From Glycomyces lechevalierae (lineage in GTDB: Bacteria; Actinomycetota; Actinomycetes; Mycobacteriales; Micromonosporaceae): 64,000 nt of DNA. Positions 1 through 9,269 of this stretch are shown one piece after another; the first letter of the stretch is position 1; every line of letters begins with the position of its first letter. The position numbers and the translations under genes were made by a program. The notes under the pieces are model-generated. The model had not been told where the DNA came from, made no database searches, and saw nothing but the letters and a program-made list of their open reading frames with translations. The DNA is taken from NCBI RefSeq assembly GCF_027622945.1, contig NZ_JAPZVQ010000001.1, positions 621,917-685,916 of the forward strand. Direction: 5' to 3'.

Positions 1-951
1 ATCGCCCGCGAATGCCAGCTCCTGCTCCCGCAGCGGATCGTCCACCAGCGTGTAGTGGTCGTTCGCGGCGATAGCGGTGTGCGGCGTCCAGGAGGCGTAG
101 TCCACGACCTGCGCGCCCGCGCCGACCATGAGGTTCGTCGTGACCGGCGCGGCCGAATGCCGTTCGATGACGGCCTTCTCGGCCAGGTACTGCGACAGCA
201 GGGCATCCGAGGAGTAGCGCTCGTAGTCGAGGAACTGGCCCGGGTTCGGCGCTCCGTGCCGCCCGCGCGGGGGCAGGATCTCGTCCCAGTCGCTGTAGCG
301 GTGCCCCCACTGCTCGGTGCCCCACGCGGCGTTGACGGCCTGCAGGGTCCCGTGGCGCTCGCGCAGCCACGCCCGGAACGCCTCGGCGGACAAGTCGCAG
401 TAGCAGCGGGCGTTGCCGCCGCCGAACTCGTTCCCGATGTGCCACAGGCGGACCGCCGGGTGGCGGCCGTAGCGTTCGGCCAGCGCCTCCACATGGAGGA
501 GCGCGTACCGGCGGAAGATCGGGGAGGCCGCGCACCAGGCGAGGCGCCCGCCCGCGGGTTCGCGGAAGCCGTCCGCGAGCACCGGGGCGATCTCCGGGTG
601 CGCGGTCAGCAGCCAGCTCGGCGGGGCCGCCGTAGGCGTGGCCAGGTCGATGCCGATCCCGTTGCGGTGCAGCAGGTCCACCGCGTCGTCGAGCCAGGAC
701 CAGTCGCGTACGCCGGGGGCGGTCTCGATGGTGCCCCAGGCGAAGATGCCCAGGCTCACGAGGTTCACGCCCGCTTCGCGCATGAGGCGCACGTCCTCGT
801 CCCACACCTCCCGCGGCCACTGCTCGGGGTTGTAGTCGCCGCCGAAGGCCAGGCCGTCGGCCAGGCGGATCGGAGGCGGTGGGGGCGGCGGCGCGGGGAC
901 GCTCGCGAGCACCGCGGGCTCGCCGCCGCCGCTCTGGAACGGGTCGATCAT
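1..951 (-). CDS. GH42 beta-galactosidase, partial (3' end outside window)
   Basis: This is the first 317 codons of a glycoside hydrolase family 42 beta-galactosidase, which releases terminal beta-galactose from oligosaccharides. The YNPEQWP block lies near residues 39-45, GIFAWGTIE near 67-75, and the acid/base Glu sits in WHIGNEFGGGNARCYC (Glu about residue 174), with the Cys residues of the family's zinc site following. The second catalytic Glu and the trimerisation domain lie outside the window. No signal peptide is visible, so it is probably cytoplasmic and acts on sugars imported by the transporter upstream. Its ATG overlaps the TGA of the preceding ATPase gene by 4 nt (ATGA), which implies translational coupling as the last visible gene of the operon. 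Confidence 0.9.
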   Translation of the reverse strand, partial: MIDPFQSGGGEPAVLASVPAPPPPPPPIRLADGLAFGGDYNPEQWPREVWDEDVRLMREAGVNLVSLGIFAWGTIETAPGVRDWSWLDDAVDLLHRNGIGIDLATPTAAPPSWLLTAHPEIAPVLADGFREPAGGRLAWCAASPIFRRYALLHVEALAERYGRHPAVRLWHIGNEFGGGNARCYCDLSAEAFRAWLRERHGTLQAVNAAWGTEQWGHRYSDWDEILPPRGRHGAPNPGQFLDYERYSSDALLSQYLAEKAVIERHSAAPVTTNLMVGAGAQVVDYASWTPHTAIAANDHYTLVDDPLREQELAFAGD

Positions 952-1850
952 GCCTTGGACTCCGATCGGGCTGGGACGCCGGCTTCGGTCCACTCGCCTT
1001 TGAAGTGGTCGTAGCAGGTGCTGTTGTCGATCGCCTCGCGGTCGACCGGCGCCTCCGACGTGACGCGGCCGGGCCGCTCGGGGTCAGGGGCGGCCAGCGC
1101 GAGGAGCTTGGTGTAGTCGTGGTGCGGGTCGAGGATCACGGCGTCCGAGGGGCCGCGTTCGACGACGCGGCCGCGGTAGAGGACCACGATCTCGTCGGAG
1201 AAGTGGCGGGCGGTCGCGAGGTCGTGGGTGATGTAGAGGACCGCGAGCTGGTCTTCCCGTTGCAGGCGGCCCAGGAGGTTGAGCACGCCGAGGCGGATCG
1301 AGACGTCCAGCATGGACACCGGCTCGTCGGCGATGAGCACTTGCGCGCCGGGGGCGAGGGCCCGCGCGATGGCGACGCGCTGGCGCTGGCCGCCGGAGAG
1401 CTCGTGCGGGCGGCGGGGTGCGATGGCCTCGGCCGGGGTGAGGTTGACGCGTTCGAGCATCTCGAGGACGCGCGCGCGGGTGTCGTCCTGGGTCTTGGTG
1501 CGGCCGTGGATCTTCAGGGGCCGGGCGATGTGGTGCTCGATGGAGTGGAAGGGGTTGAGGGAGGCGAAGGGGTCCTGGAAGACCATCTGGACTTCGCGGC
1601 GGTAGTGGGCGTTGGTGACGGGGGTGCCGTCGTCGAGGCGCACGTCGACGGTGCCGGCGGTGGGTCGTTCCATGCGGGTGAGGATCTTCGCGATGGTGGA
1701 CTTGCCGGAGCCGGACTCGCCGACGAGAGCGACGGTGCGGCCGGGGGTGAGTTCGAGGCTCACGTGGTCGACGGCGCGCAGGCGGGTGCGCTTGAGGCCG
1801 CTGCGGAGCGTGTAGTCCTTGACGAGGTCGGTGATCTTGACGCTGGTCAT
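948..1850 (-). CDS. ABC transporter ATP-binding protein, OppF/DppF-like
   Basis: This 300-residue nucleotide-binding subunit energises import by the adjacent permeases. The Walker A motif GESGSGKS is near residues 44-51, the Q-loop is in MVFQDPFASLNP, the signature is LSGGQRQRVAIARA and the Walker B is VLIADEP, followed by an H-loop His in YITHD. The short C-terminal extension with one Cys resembles the oligopeptide-binding OppC domain of OppF/DppF proteins but lacks its full cluster of Cys residues. ATGA overlaps on both sides tie it to the DppD-like ATPase upstream and the GH42 gene downstream. The GH42 partner suggests a carbohydrate substrate; a peptide substrate is the alternative. Confidence 0.9.
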   Translation of the reverse strand: MTSVKITDLVKDYTLRSGLKRTRLRAVDHVSLELTPGRTVALVGESGSGKSTIAKILTRMERPTAGTVDVRLDDGTPVTNAHYRREVQMVFQDPFASLNPFHSIEHHIARPLKIHGRTKTQDDTRARVLEMLERVNLTPAEAIAPRRPHELSGGQRQRVAIARALAPGAQVLIADEPVSMLDVSIRLGVLNLLGRLQREDQLAVLYITHDLATARHFSDEIVVLYRGRVVERGPSDAVILDPHHDYTKLLALAAPDPERPGRVTSEAPVDREAIDNSTCYDHFKGEWTEAGVPARSESKA

Positions 1851-2737
1851 GCCCGCTCCTTCGCGGTTGCCACGGTGCTGTCCTCAGTGGTCTCGTCGAC
1901 GCCGGTGCGGATGAAGGCGCCCCGCTCCCCCGAGAGGCTCGGGAAGGAGCCGAGGAGCTTGCGGGTGTAGGGGTGCTTCGCTTCGCGGTAGAGGCGGTCG
2001 GCGGTTTCGAGTTCGACGATCTCGCCGTCGAGCATCACGGCGATCCGGTCGCTGATCTCCAGGAGCAGCGGCAGGTCGTGGGTGATGAAGATGACGGCGA
2101 AGTCGAGTTCGTCGCGCAGGCGCACGATCTCGCGGAGGATGTCGCGCTGGACGACCACGTCGAGCGCGGTGGTGGGCTCGTCCATGATCATGATCTGGGG
2201 TTCGAGGAGCATGGCCATGGCGATCATGACGCGCTGGCGCATGCCGCCGGAGAGTTCGTGCGGGTAGGAGCCGAGGCGGCGCGGGTCGACGCCGACGCGG
2301 GTGAGCACGTCCTCGGATCGTTCGCGGATCTCCTTGCGGGACATGCGGGGCCGGTGCGCGAGGAGGGTGTCCTTGAGCTGCGCGCGGACGGTGGTGACGG
2401 GGTTGAGGGCGTTCATGGCGCCTTGGAAGACCATGGAGAGGCGTTCCCAGCGGAAGGCGCGCAGCTCGGCGTCGTCGAGGGCGAGGATGTCGGTGTCGCC
2501 GTCGTCGCCGTGGAAGGTGATGCGCCCGGAGGCGATGCGGGCCGGGGGCCGGTGGAGGCGGTTGACGGCGTAGGCGAGGGTGGTCTTGCCGCATCCGGAC
2601 TCGCCCGCGAGCCCCAGGATCTCGCCCTTGTGGAGCACGAGGTCGGCGTGCTTGACGGCGGTCACCGGCTCCTCGGTCTCGTAGACGACGGTGAGGTCGT
2701 CGACGGTGAGCACCGCTTGGCGCTGGTCGGCGGTCAT
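1847..2737 (-). CDS. ABC transporter ATP-binding protein, OppD/DppD-like
   Basis: This 296-residue ATPase is the second nucleotide-binding subunit of the Opp/Dpp-type importer. Visible motifs are Walker A GESGCGKT (about residues 45-52), Q-loop MVFQGAMNALNPV, signature LSGGMRQRVMIAMA and Walker B IMIMDEPTTALD with the D-loop. The ATG at 2737 was chosen because it overlaps the permease stop (ATGA, 2734-2737) and because the N-terminal beta-strand LTVDDLTVVYE begins just after it. An open frame continues further upstream but there it is only antisense-type noise inside the permease gene. The two different ATPases in one operon are the usual Opp/Dpp arrangement. Confidence 0.9.
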   Translation of the reverse strand: MTADQRQAVLTVDDLTVVYETEEPVTAVKHADLVLHKGEILGLAGESGCGKTTLAYAVNRLHRPPARIASGRITFHGDDGDTDILALDDAELRAFRWERLSMVFQGAMNALNPVTTVRAQLKDTLLAHRPRMSRKEIRERSEDVLTRVGVDPRRLGSYPHELSGGMRQRVMIAMAMLLEPQIMIMDEPTTALDVVVQRDILREIVRLRDELDFAVIFITHDLPLLLEISDRIAVMLDGEIVELETADRLYREAKHPYTRKLLGSFPSLSGERGAFIRTGVDETTEDSTVATAKERA

Positions 2738-3792
2738 CGCGCGATCTCCTTGTCCTGGTTCGGCTTTGCTTGCTGGGAGGGGACCCCGTTGCGGCGGGAG
2801 GCCTGGGCGAGCTCGCGTTCGAGGCGGGCCGCGCGGCGGGCGCGCTTGCGGTGCAGGCGGAGGTTCTTCAGCTTGGGGTTGATGATCTCGTCGATCGAGA
2901 AGTTGACGAGGGAGAGGCCCATGCCGAACAGGGCGATGATGAGGCCCGGCGGGACGAACCACCACCAGGCGCCCAGCGAGAGCGCGAACCCGTTCTGCGC
3001 GTAGAAGAGCATCGTGCCGAGCGTGGAGGAGTTCGAGGCGCCGAGGCCGATGAAGGACAGGCCGGCCTCGCCGAGGATCGCCGAGATGACGGCGAACACG
3101 AACTGGGAGGCGATCACCGGGAGCAGGTTCGGCAGGATCTCGACCACGATGACCCGCCAGGGCCGCTCGCCCGAGACCTGGGAGGCGGCCACGTAGTCGC
3201 GGTTGCGCACCGAGAGGGTCTGGGCGCGCAGCACGCGGGCCGAGCCGGCCCAGCTCGTGACGGCCAGGACGATCGCGATCGTCCACAGTCCGCGGCTCTC
3301 GGCCGGCACGAATCCGGAGATCACGATGACCAGCGGGAGGCCGGGGATCACCAGGAACACGTTGGTGAACAAGGAGAACCCCTCGTCCACGACCCGGCCC
3401 CGGTAGGCGCCGTAGATGCCGAAGAACGCCGAGAGCGCGGTGGCGAGCAGGCCGACGATGACGCCGATCTGCAGCGAGCCGCGGGTGGCGTAGGCGAGCT
3501 GCGCGAGCACGTCCTGGCCGGTCTGGGTGGTGCCCAGCCAGAACTCGCCCGAGGGCGGGGTGAGGCCCATGTCGCGGATGGTCCGCGGGTCGCCCACGAA
3601 GAGCGGCCCGATGAGGCCGAAGAGGGTGATGGCGGCGATGAGGCCGAGGCCGATCGCGAGCCAGGGGGTCATGGTGGGCACGAGCATCCGCCAGCCCGCG
3701 CGGGGCTTGCGGCCCGTCTCGACCGAGGTCTCGGCGAGCAGTTCGGCGCTGTCGGCGACCGAGGGCTCGCTGGTGGGTTTCAGGTTCGTCAT
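2734..3792 (-). CDS. ABC transporter permease, OppC/DppC-like
   Basis: This 352-residue inner-membrane subunit has the N-terminal helix and periplasmic loop followed by the BPD_transp_1 domain typical of OppC/DppC. The EAA-like loop that contacts the ATPase reads roughly VLRAQTLSVRNRDYVAAS. An unusually long basic C-terminal tail (KLKNLRLHRKRARRAARLER) follows the last helix. It lies 13 nt after the DppB-like permease gene and overlaps the next ATPase by 4 nt, so the five transporter genes form one transcription unit. Confidence 0.88.
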   Translation of the reverse strand: MTNLKPTSEPSVADSAELLAETSVETGRKPRAGWRMLVPTMTPWLAIGLGLIAAITLFGLIGPLFVGDPRTIRDMGLTPPSGEFWLGTTQTGQDVLAQLAYATRGSLQIGVIVGLLATALSAFFGIYGAYRGRVVDEGFSLFTNVFLVIPGLPLVIVISGFVPAESRGLWTIAIVLAVTSWAGSARVLRAQTLSVRNRDYVAASQVSGERPWRVIVVEILPNLLPVIASQFVFAVISAILGEAGLSFIGLGASNSSTLGTMLFYAQNGFALSLGAWWWFVPPGLIIALFGMGLSLVNFSIDEIINPKLKNLRLHRKRARRAARLERELAQASRRNGVPSQQAKPNQDKEIAR

Positions 3793-3805
3793 GGTGCGTC
3801 TCCCG

Positions 3806-4795
3806 TCAGGACCGGGCGCGGGTGCGCGGGTCGATCAGGCCGTACAGCAGGTCGACCACGAGGTTGGCGCCGAGCACGGCGAGGGTGATGAAGAGGAAGA
3901 GCCCCTGCATGAGCGCGTAGTCGTTGTTGGACACCGCGCCGAGCAGCCGGCCGCCGATGCCGGGGTACGAGAACACCTGCTCGGTGATCACCGAGCCCGA
4001 GACGACGAAGCCGAGCGAGATCGCGAACCCGGCCACGGACGGCAGCACCGCATTGCGGGAGGCGTAGGACCGCAGGATCTTCCGCGGTGAGAGCCCCTTC
4101 GCCTCGGCCGTGAGGATGTAGTCCTCGGAGAGGGTGGAGACCATCATGTTGCGCATGCCCAGGAGCCAGCCGCCGATGGAGGCCAGCACGATGGTGAGCG
4201 CGGGCAGGAAGCCGTACTGGATCGCCGAGCCGATGAACTCGGCGTTCCATCCGGGCGTGAGGACCACGTCGTACCCGCCTTGCAGCGGGAACCAGCCCAG
4301 GACGCGGGCGAGCAGGTACGTGAGCAGCAGTGCCAGCCAGAAGTACGGGACGGCGGCGAGCAGCGTGGTCGCGGGGATGAGGGAGTCGAGCCAGGTGCCC
4401 GGCTTCCAGCCGACGAACGCGCCGAGCGCGACGCCGAGCACGGCGGCGATGACCGTCGCCAGCCCGACGAGGATCACGGTCCAGGGCAGGGACTGGCCGA
4501 TCACCTCGCTCACGGGCGCCGGGTAGTAGCTCACCGAGACGCCCAGGTCGCCCTGGAAGAGGTTCCCGAGGTAGTCGAAGTACTGCCGCCACAGCGGCTG
4601 GGTGTCGTCGCCCCCGAGGAGGAGTGCGTACGCCTTCCTGGTCTCGGGCGTGATCTGGCCGCCGCGCTGCTGGAGCTTGGCCAGCAGGATGTCCACCGGG
4701 TTGCCCGGGAGCATGCGGGGGATCGCGAAGTTCAGCGTCAGCGCGGCCCACAGGGCGACGGCGTAGAAGCCGATTTTGCGCAGGAAGTAGCTCAT
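3806..4795 (-). CDS. ABC transporter permease, OppB/DppB-like
   Basis: This 329-residue permease begins with the family's N-terminal transmembrane helix and the motif AIPRMLPGNPVD, followed by the large extracytoplasmic loop and five further helices. The EAA-type coupling loop is present in the later half (YILTAEAKGLSPRKI). It pairs with the OppC-like permease to form the translocation pore. It sits 30 nt downstream of the solute-binding protein gene in the same orientation. Confidence 0.88.
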   Translation of the reverse strand: MSYFLRKIGFYAVALWAALTLNFAIPRMLPGNPVDILLAKLQQRGGQITPETRKAYALLLGGDDTQPLWRQYFDYLGNLFQGDLGVSVSYYPAPVSEVIGQSLPWTVILVGLATVIAAVLGVALGAFVGWKPGTWLDSLIPATTLLAAVPYFWLALLLTYLLARVLGWFPLQGGYDVVLTPGWNAEFIGSAIQYGFLPALTIVLASIGGWLLGMRNMMVSTLSEDYILTAEAKGLSPRKILRSYASRNAVLPSVAGFAISLGFVVSGSVITEQVFSYPGIGGRLLGAVSNNDYALMQGLFLFITLAVLGANLVVDLLYGLIDPRTRARS

Positions 4796-4825
4796 GCGGT
4801 TCTCCTTCGGGGGCGACGGGCCCCG

Positions 4826-6505
4826 CTACCCCTTCGGCTCGAGGTGCTTGAAGATCTCGGCGGCGTCCATCGCCGACCAGACCGCCGGGAAGGCGTACAG
4901 GTCGTCGTCGGAGGGCCAGCCGGTGAACTTCGCGGTGTTCCAGACGCTGGTCGTACCGCCCGTGAGGATCGGGATGTACGGCATGTCCCGCACGATCTCG
5001 CCCTGGATCGTGTCGAAGTACGGCTGCCTCGCGGCGGCGTCGTCGAGCGGCAGTTGCACGAGTGCCTGCATGGCCTCGTCCACGACCGGGTTGGAGTAAC
5101 GCGAGTAGTTGTTGCCGGCGGCCTCGCCGACCTCGGCGCCCGAGGAGGAGTCGAAGAAGTAGTTGTAGAGGTAGTACGGGTCGGCGATCGGGCCCTGCCA
5201 CAGCGAGTCGATCGCGAGCTGGAAGTTGCCCTTGCCCTTCTTGTCCGTCCACTCGTTCCAGGAGGACTGCGCGGCCTTGACCTCGATGCCGGCCGCGGCC
5301 GCCTGCGAGGTGATGGTGTCCACGGCGGTGATGTAGTCCGTCCATCCGGTCACGACCTCGATGGTGAGCGAGAGGCGCTCGCCGTCCTTGGCGTAGATCC
5401 CGTCGTCGCCCTTGGCCCAGCCGGCGGCTTCGAGGAGCTGCCCGGCCTTGGCGGTGTCGGGCGCCATCGGCACGGTCTTCTCGGTGACCGAGGCCGAGAC
5501 GAAGGAGTCCTGGCTCGGGGTCAGTGCGAACGTCGGCGACATGTCGCTGGCGGTGTCCATGAACGCGAGGCTGTTGATCTGCTCGCGGTCCATCGCGTAG
5601 TAGAGCGCCTGGCGCACGGCCGGATCGGTCTGCGGCCCTTCGCAGCCCATGTCGGCGCTCGAGCAGGTGGAGAGCACCATCTGGTTCTGCGCCTGCGTGT
5701 ACGCGTCGTAGTTCGGGAAGTTCTCGTGCGTGTTCTGCATGTCCGGGATCGGGCCGGTCTGCCAGTCGATGGTGCCCGCGGCGATCGCGTCCGCGCCGGC
5801 CTGGTTGCCGGAGAGCGCTAGGAAGCGGATCTGCTTCACGGCGGGCTCGCCGCCCCAGTAGTCGGGGTTGGCCTTGTAGGTGAACGCCTGCGGCTTGAAG
5901 TCGTCGAGCATGTAGGCGCCGGTGCCCACCGGCTTCTCGATGACGTCCTCGGCCGGGTTGACGTCCTTCCACAGGTGCTCGGGGACGATCGGCGTGTTGA
6001 GGAGGTCGGGCCCGCGCACGAACGAGGGCTCGGCGAAGGTGAGGGTGACGTGGGTGTCGTCGACGGCCGCGACCTCGCCGTCGAAGCCGCCGGTGTTGAT
6101 GGCGGGGTTGTCTTTGATCATGTTGAAGGTGAAGGCGACGTCGTCGGCGGTGAACGCCTCGCCGTCGCTCCACTTGACGCCCTCGCGGAGGGTCACCGAG
6201 AGCACGGTGCCGTCCTCGCTCCAGGCCGATTCGGTGCCCAGCAGCGGCACGGGGTCGGAGACCTCGGCCTTGTTGTTGAAGAACAGCGGCTCGTAGATCG
6301 TGCCGAGCGCGCCGATCCGGGAGGGCGAGAAGGGGTTGAAGTTGATCTGGTAGTCACCGGCCTGGCCGGTGTAGGCGATGAGGGTGGCCGGGTCGCCGCT
6401 GCCGGTGGAGCCGCCTGAGGAGCAGCCCGTCGCGAGCAGGCCGACCGCGGCCACGCCCGCGAGCAGCGCCGCGGCACTTCGCCTTCGGATGGAGAGAGAC
6501 ATCAT
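4826..6505 (-). CDS. Extracellular solute-binding lipoprotein, family 5 (SBP_bac_5)
   Basis: This 559-residue lipoprotein captures the substrate for the Opp/Dpp-type importer. The signal peptide ends in the lipobox LLATGC (Cys about residue 28), followed by a short Ser/Gly linker and the family 5 fold; the signature LREGVKWSDGEAFTADDVAFTF is split here as LREGVKWSDGE then AFTADDV. Two ATG codons lie in tandem at the start, preceded by AAAGGAC as the ribosome-binding site. As the first gene of the operon it is directly downstream of the operator-bearing promoter at 6580-6608. Family 5 proteins bind peptides or oligosaccharides; the operon's GH42 gene and ROK regulators favour beta-galactosides, by inference. 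Confidence 0.9.
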   Translation of the reverse strand: MMSLSIRRRSAAALLAGVAAVGLLATGCSSGGSTGSGDPATLIAYTGQAGDYQINFNPFSPSRIGALGTIYEPLFFNNKAEVSDPVPLLGTESAWSEDGTVLSVTLREGVKWSDGEAFTADDVAFTFNMIKDNPAINTGGFDGEVAAVDDTHVTLTFAEPSFVRGPDLLNTPIVPEHLWKDVNPAEDVIEKPVGTGAYMLDDFKPQAFTYKANPDYWGGEPAVKQIRFLALSGNQAGADAIAAGTIDWQTGPIPDMQNTHENFPNYDAYTQAQNQMVLSTCSSADMGCEGPQTDPAVRQALYYAMDREQINSLAFMDTASDMSPTFALTPSQDSFVSASVTEKTVPMAPDTAKAGQLLEAAGWAKGDDGIYAKDGERLSLTIEVVTGWTDYITAVDTITSQAAAAGIEVKAAQSSWNEWTDKKGKGNFQLAIDSLWQGPIADPYYLYNYFFDSSSGAEVGEAAGNNYSRYSNPVVDEAMQALVQLPLDDAAARQPYFDTIQGEIVRDMPYIPILTGGTTSVWNTAKFTGWPSDDDLYAFPAVWSAMDAAEIFKHLEPKG

Positions 6506-6579
6506 TGTCCTTTCAGGACCGTGGGGAGGGAACTCCCACGGGACGGGAGGGGTGGCGTCCGCTCCGGGCGCCGCGTTTA

Positions 6580-6608
6580 TTATTAACGCGTTAAATTAAA
6601 CGTGTCAA
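6580..6608 (-). promoter_or_regulatory. Promoter of the Opp-type/GH42 operon with embedded palindrome
   Basis: On the minus strand TTGACA (6603-6608) is separated by exactly 17 nt from TAATAA (6580-6585), a near-consensus sigma-70-type promoter. The perfect 12-bp palindrome TTAACGCGTTAA (6583-6594) spans the spacer and the -10. A protein bound there would block RNA polymerase. The likely binder is one of the two ROK regulators transcribed divergently, by inference from position. Confidence 0.7.
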
Positions 6609-6643
6609 GAAGAAGTTTCGGCCCAGTGAACGGAACCGCTCGG

Positions 6644-7876
6644 ATGGATCACCCCATGGCCGCCAGCGCGGTCGGCCGCGCCACGACCGCCGGGCGCATG
6701 CTCGACCTGCTGCGCACGCGGGGCACCCTCAGCCGTGTCGAGCTCGCCGAGCGCACCGGCCTGACCCCGGCGACCATCACCAACACCATGCGCCGCCTCA
6801 TCGACGCCGGCCTCGTGCACGAGATCGGGCGCGGGCACCAGCGCGGGCGCGGCCAGCCGCGGCGCCTCCTCGAGCTCGACCCCACGGCCTGGTACGCCGT
6901 GGGCGTGCAGATCGACCGCACCACCACCACGATCGTCGTGCTCGACTTCGCCGGCGTCCGCGTCGCCGACGCGAGCCTGCGCGGCTCGGGCGGCCAGAGC
7001 CCGGACGCGACCATCGCCTCTCTCGGCGAGCACGTGGCGGACCTGCTGCGGTGCAACGACATCGCGCATGAGCGGGTGCTCGGGGCCGGGCTCGTGACGC
7101 ACGGCCCGCAGGACCGCGACCGGGGCGTGCTGCTCACCGTCCAGCCCGATCCGGCGTGGCTCGAGTTCCCGCTCACCGCGACCCTCGAACGGCGGCTCGG
7201 CATCCCGGTCCTGCTCGAGAACGACGCCACGGCCGCCGCGTTCGGCGAGCAGTGGGCCGGGGCCGTCCCGACGGACACGTTCGGCCTGGTCTACATGGGC
7301 TCCGGCATCGGCGGCGGGGTGATCGTCGACGGCGAGAGCTACCGGGGCCGGGCGTCCAACGCCGTCGAGATCGGCCACATCGCCCTCGGCCAGGCCCCGT
7401 GCTTCTGCGGCAACAGCGGCTGCGCGCAGGCCGAGGCCGGGCCGCGGGCTGTCGTGGAGCAGGCGCTCGCCGACCCCGATCTGGCTGCGCGCCTTGGTAT
7501 CAGGGGCGATCCGGACGAGACGCTCGCCGACTTCGAACGGCTCGCCCGCGCCTGGCGTACGGGCGACCGGGACGCCGCCGCCCTGCTCGAGCGGTCCGCC
7601 CGCTGGATCGGGCGCGCCGCCGTCACCCTCGTCAACCTCTTCGACCTCGACACGGTGGTGCTCGCCGGGCCCGCGTTCGCCACCGCCGGGCCGCTGTACC
7701 GGCTGCACGTGGAGAGCGAACTGCGCCGGCGCGCGCTCACCAGGGCCCTGAGCAGCCCTGATGTGCGGCTCGCCGCCAATGTGGAGACCGCCGCGGCCAT
7801 CGGCGGGGCGCTCCACGTGCTGCGGACGATGCCGGTGGACGTGCGACGGGAGCCGCAGCGAATCGAATCGGCGTAG
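6644..7876 (+). CDS. ROK family transcriptional regulator (first of two)
   Basis: This is a repressor with an N-terminal winged helix (LSRVELAERTGLTPATITNTMRRL, about residues 27-48, broken here for length as LSRVELAERTGL + TPATITNTMRRL) fused to a ROK sugar-kinase-like domain. The ROK part keeps the END motif of the catalytic loop, the GSGIGGG phosphate motif and the zinc-site CFCGNSGC. An in-frame GTG at 6602 would overlap the promoter of the divergent operon, so ATG 6644 is preferred; ATG 6656 is also possible. About 410 residues is normal for NagC/XylR-type members. Its position suggests control of the Opp-type/GH42 operon. Confidence 0.85.
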   Translation: MDHPMAASAVGRATTAGRMLDLLRTRGTLSRVELAERTGLTPATITNTMRRLIDAGLVHEIGRGHQRGRGQPRRLLELDPTAWYAVGVQIDRTTTTIVVLDFAGVRVADASLRGSGGQSPDATIASLGEHVADLLRCNDIAHERVLGAGLVTHGPQDRDRGVLLTVQPDPAWLEFPLTATLERRLGIPVLLENDATAAAFGEQWAGAVPTDTFGLVYMGSGIGGGVIVDGESYRGRASNAVEIGHIALGQAPCFCGNSGCAQAEAGPRAVVEQALADPDLAARLGIRGDPDETLADFERLARAWRTGDRDAAALLERSARWIGRAAVTLVNLFDLDTVVLAGPAFATAGPLYRLHVESELRRRALTRALSSPDVRLAANVETAAAIGGALHVLRTMPVDVRREPQRIESA

Positions 7877-7941
7877 GCACGGAGGCCAAGTATGGTGGTG
7901 CGGATCGCCGCCGGTGGGCGGCGCGAGTACAGGAGGTCGCA

Positions 7942-9162
7942 TTGAGGTCGTTCGGCTCGGACACTCGGATGTCCACGCTGGCCGTGGTGCTCGACCTCGT
8001 CCGCGAGCGCACCACCGTCAGCCGCGTGGAGCTCGCCGAGGCCACGGGCCTGACGCAGGCGACCATGACGCACGCGGTGCGGCGGCTGATCGCGCTGGGC
8101 ATGGTGCACGAGGTCGGCACGGCCCGCGCCGCCCGCGGCACCCCGCGGCGGCTCCTGGAACTCCAGCCGGACGCGCGGCACATGGTCGGCGTCCAGTTCG
8201 ACCGGTACACGGCGCTCGGCGTGGTCGTGGACCTCGCCGGGCGCGTGGTCGCACAGACGAGTATGCCCGGATCCAGCGACCGCGACCCCGGTGACGTGCT
8301 GCTCGACTACGCCGCGAGGATCGAAGGGCTGCTGAAGGACTCGGGGGTGCCGCGCGACGGCGTGCTCGGCATCGGCCTCGCCACGCACGGCCCGCAGGAC
8401 CGCGACGCGGGCGTGCTGCTCACCGAGTACCCCGCGCCCCAGTGGCGCGGCTACCCGCTCGCGGCGGAGCTCTCGGCGGCCACGGGCCTGCCGGTGCGGA
8501 TCGAGAACGACGCGACGGCCGCCGGGCTCGGCGTGCAGGCGCAGGGCAGCGCCTCGTCGAGTTTCGCGGTCGTGTTCATGTCCGGCGGCATCGGCTCCGG
8601 CGTGATCCTCGACGGGTTCCCGTACCGGGGCGTGACCTCGAACGGCGTCGAGCTCGGGCACATCTCCGTGGACGCCCTGGGCGAGATCTGCGGGTGCGGC
8701 AACCGCGGCTGCCTGGAGATCGTGGGCGGCCCGAACGCGGTGGTGCGCAACGCGCAGGCGAACGCGGCCCTGGCGAGGCGGCTGGACCTCGAAGGCGACC
8801 AGCTCGGCGCGTTCATGCGCATCGGCCGGGCCGCCCTCGCGGGCGACCCGGACGCGGTCGAGCTCATCGACTCCTCGGCGCAGATGCTCGCCGTGGGCAC
8901 CGTCTCGCTGGTGAACATGTTCGACGTCGGCCGCGTGGTGCTCGCGGGCCGCGCCTTCGCCGACCTCGGCCCGCGCTACCGGGACGCGATCCAGGAGGTG
9001 CTCGACCGGTCCGTGTTCATGCGGCAGGTCCACAGCGTGCAGGTCGAGCTCGCCGACGACGTCTCCCAGGCCCCCGCCATCGGCGGCGCGGCCATGGTGC
9101 TGCGCAACTTCCTCGAGTCCTCGGGCCTGCGCGACCGCGACGCGGGTTCACCGACTGCCTGA
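7942..9162 (+). CDS. ROK family transcriptional regulator (second of two)
   Basis: This 406-residue protein has the same architecture as its upstream neighbour: winged helix (VSRVELAEATGLTQ, about residues 26-39) then ROK domain with ENDATAAGLG, GGIGSGV and the zinc motif CGCGNRGCLE. The start is a TTG at 7942, decided by a perfect AGGAGG at 7931-7936 five nt upstream; an in-frame ATG at 7969 lacks such a site. The two proteins are clearly paralogous and adjacent in the same orientation, suggesting tandem duplication followed by divergence of sugar or operator specificity. Confidence 0.87.
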   Translation: MRSFGSDTRMSTLAVVLDLVRERTTVSRVELAEATGLTQATMTHAVRRLIALGMVHEVGTARAARGTPRRLLELQPDARHMVGVQFDRYTALGVVVDLAGRVVAQTSMPGSSDRDPGDVLLDYAARIEGLLKDSGVPRDGVLGIGLATHGPQDRDAGVLLTEYPAPQWRGYPLAAELSAATGLPVRIENDATAAGLGVQAQGSASSSFAVVFMSGGIGSGVILDGFPYRGVTSNGVELGHISVDALGEICGCGNRGCLEIVGGPNAVVRNAQANAALARRLDLEGDQLGAFMRIGRAALAGDPDAVELIDSSAQMLAVGTVSLVNMFDVGRVVLAGRAFADLGPRYRDAIQEVLDRSVFMRQVHSVQVELADDVSQAPAIGGAAMVLRNFLESSGLRDRDAGSPTA

Positions 9163-9269
9163 ACTGCAGGGCCCTTCGTGGTCGGCGCCCCAGTTCGCGG
9201 TCTCCTCCGCAAGGGCGATCACGATAAGCTCAAGGACAAGTCCCCTCACCCGATCGCCCTGGAGCACAA

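Noticed and set aside
9163..9269. Attachment site or island boundary near the lower-GC hypothetical gene
   Set aside because: No tRNA, integrase or direct repeat is present to support an island edge.
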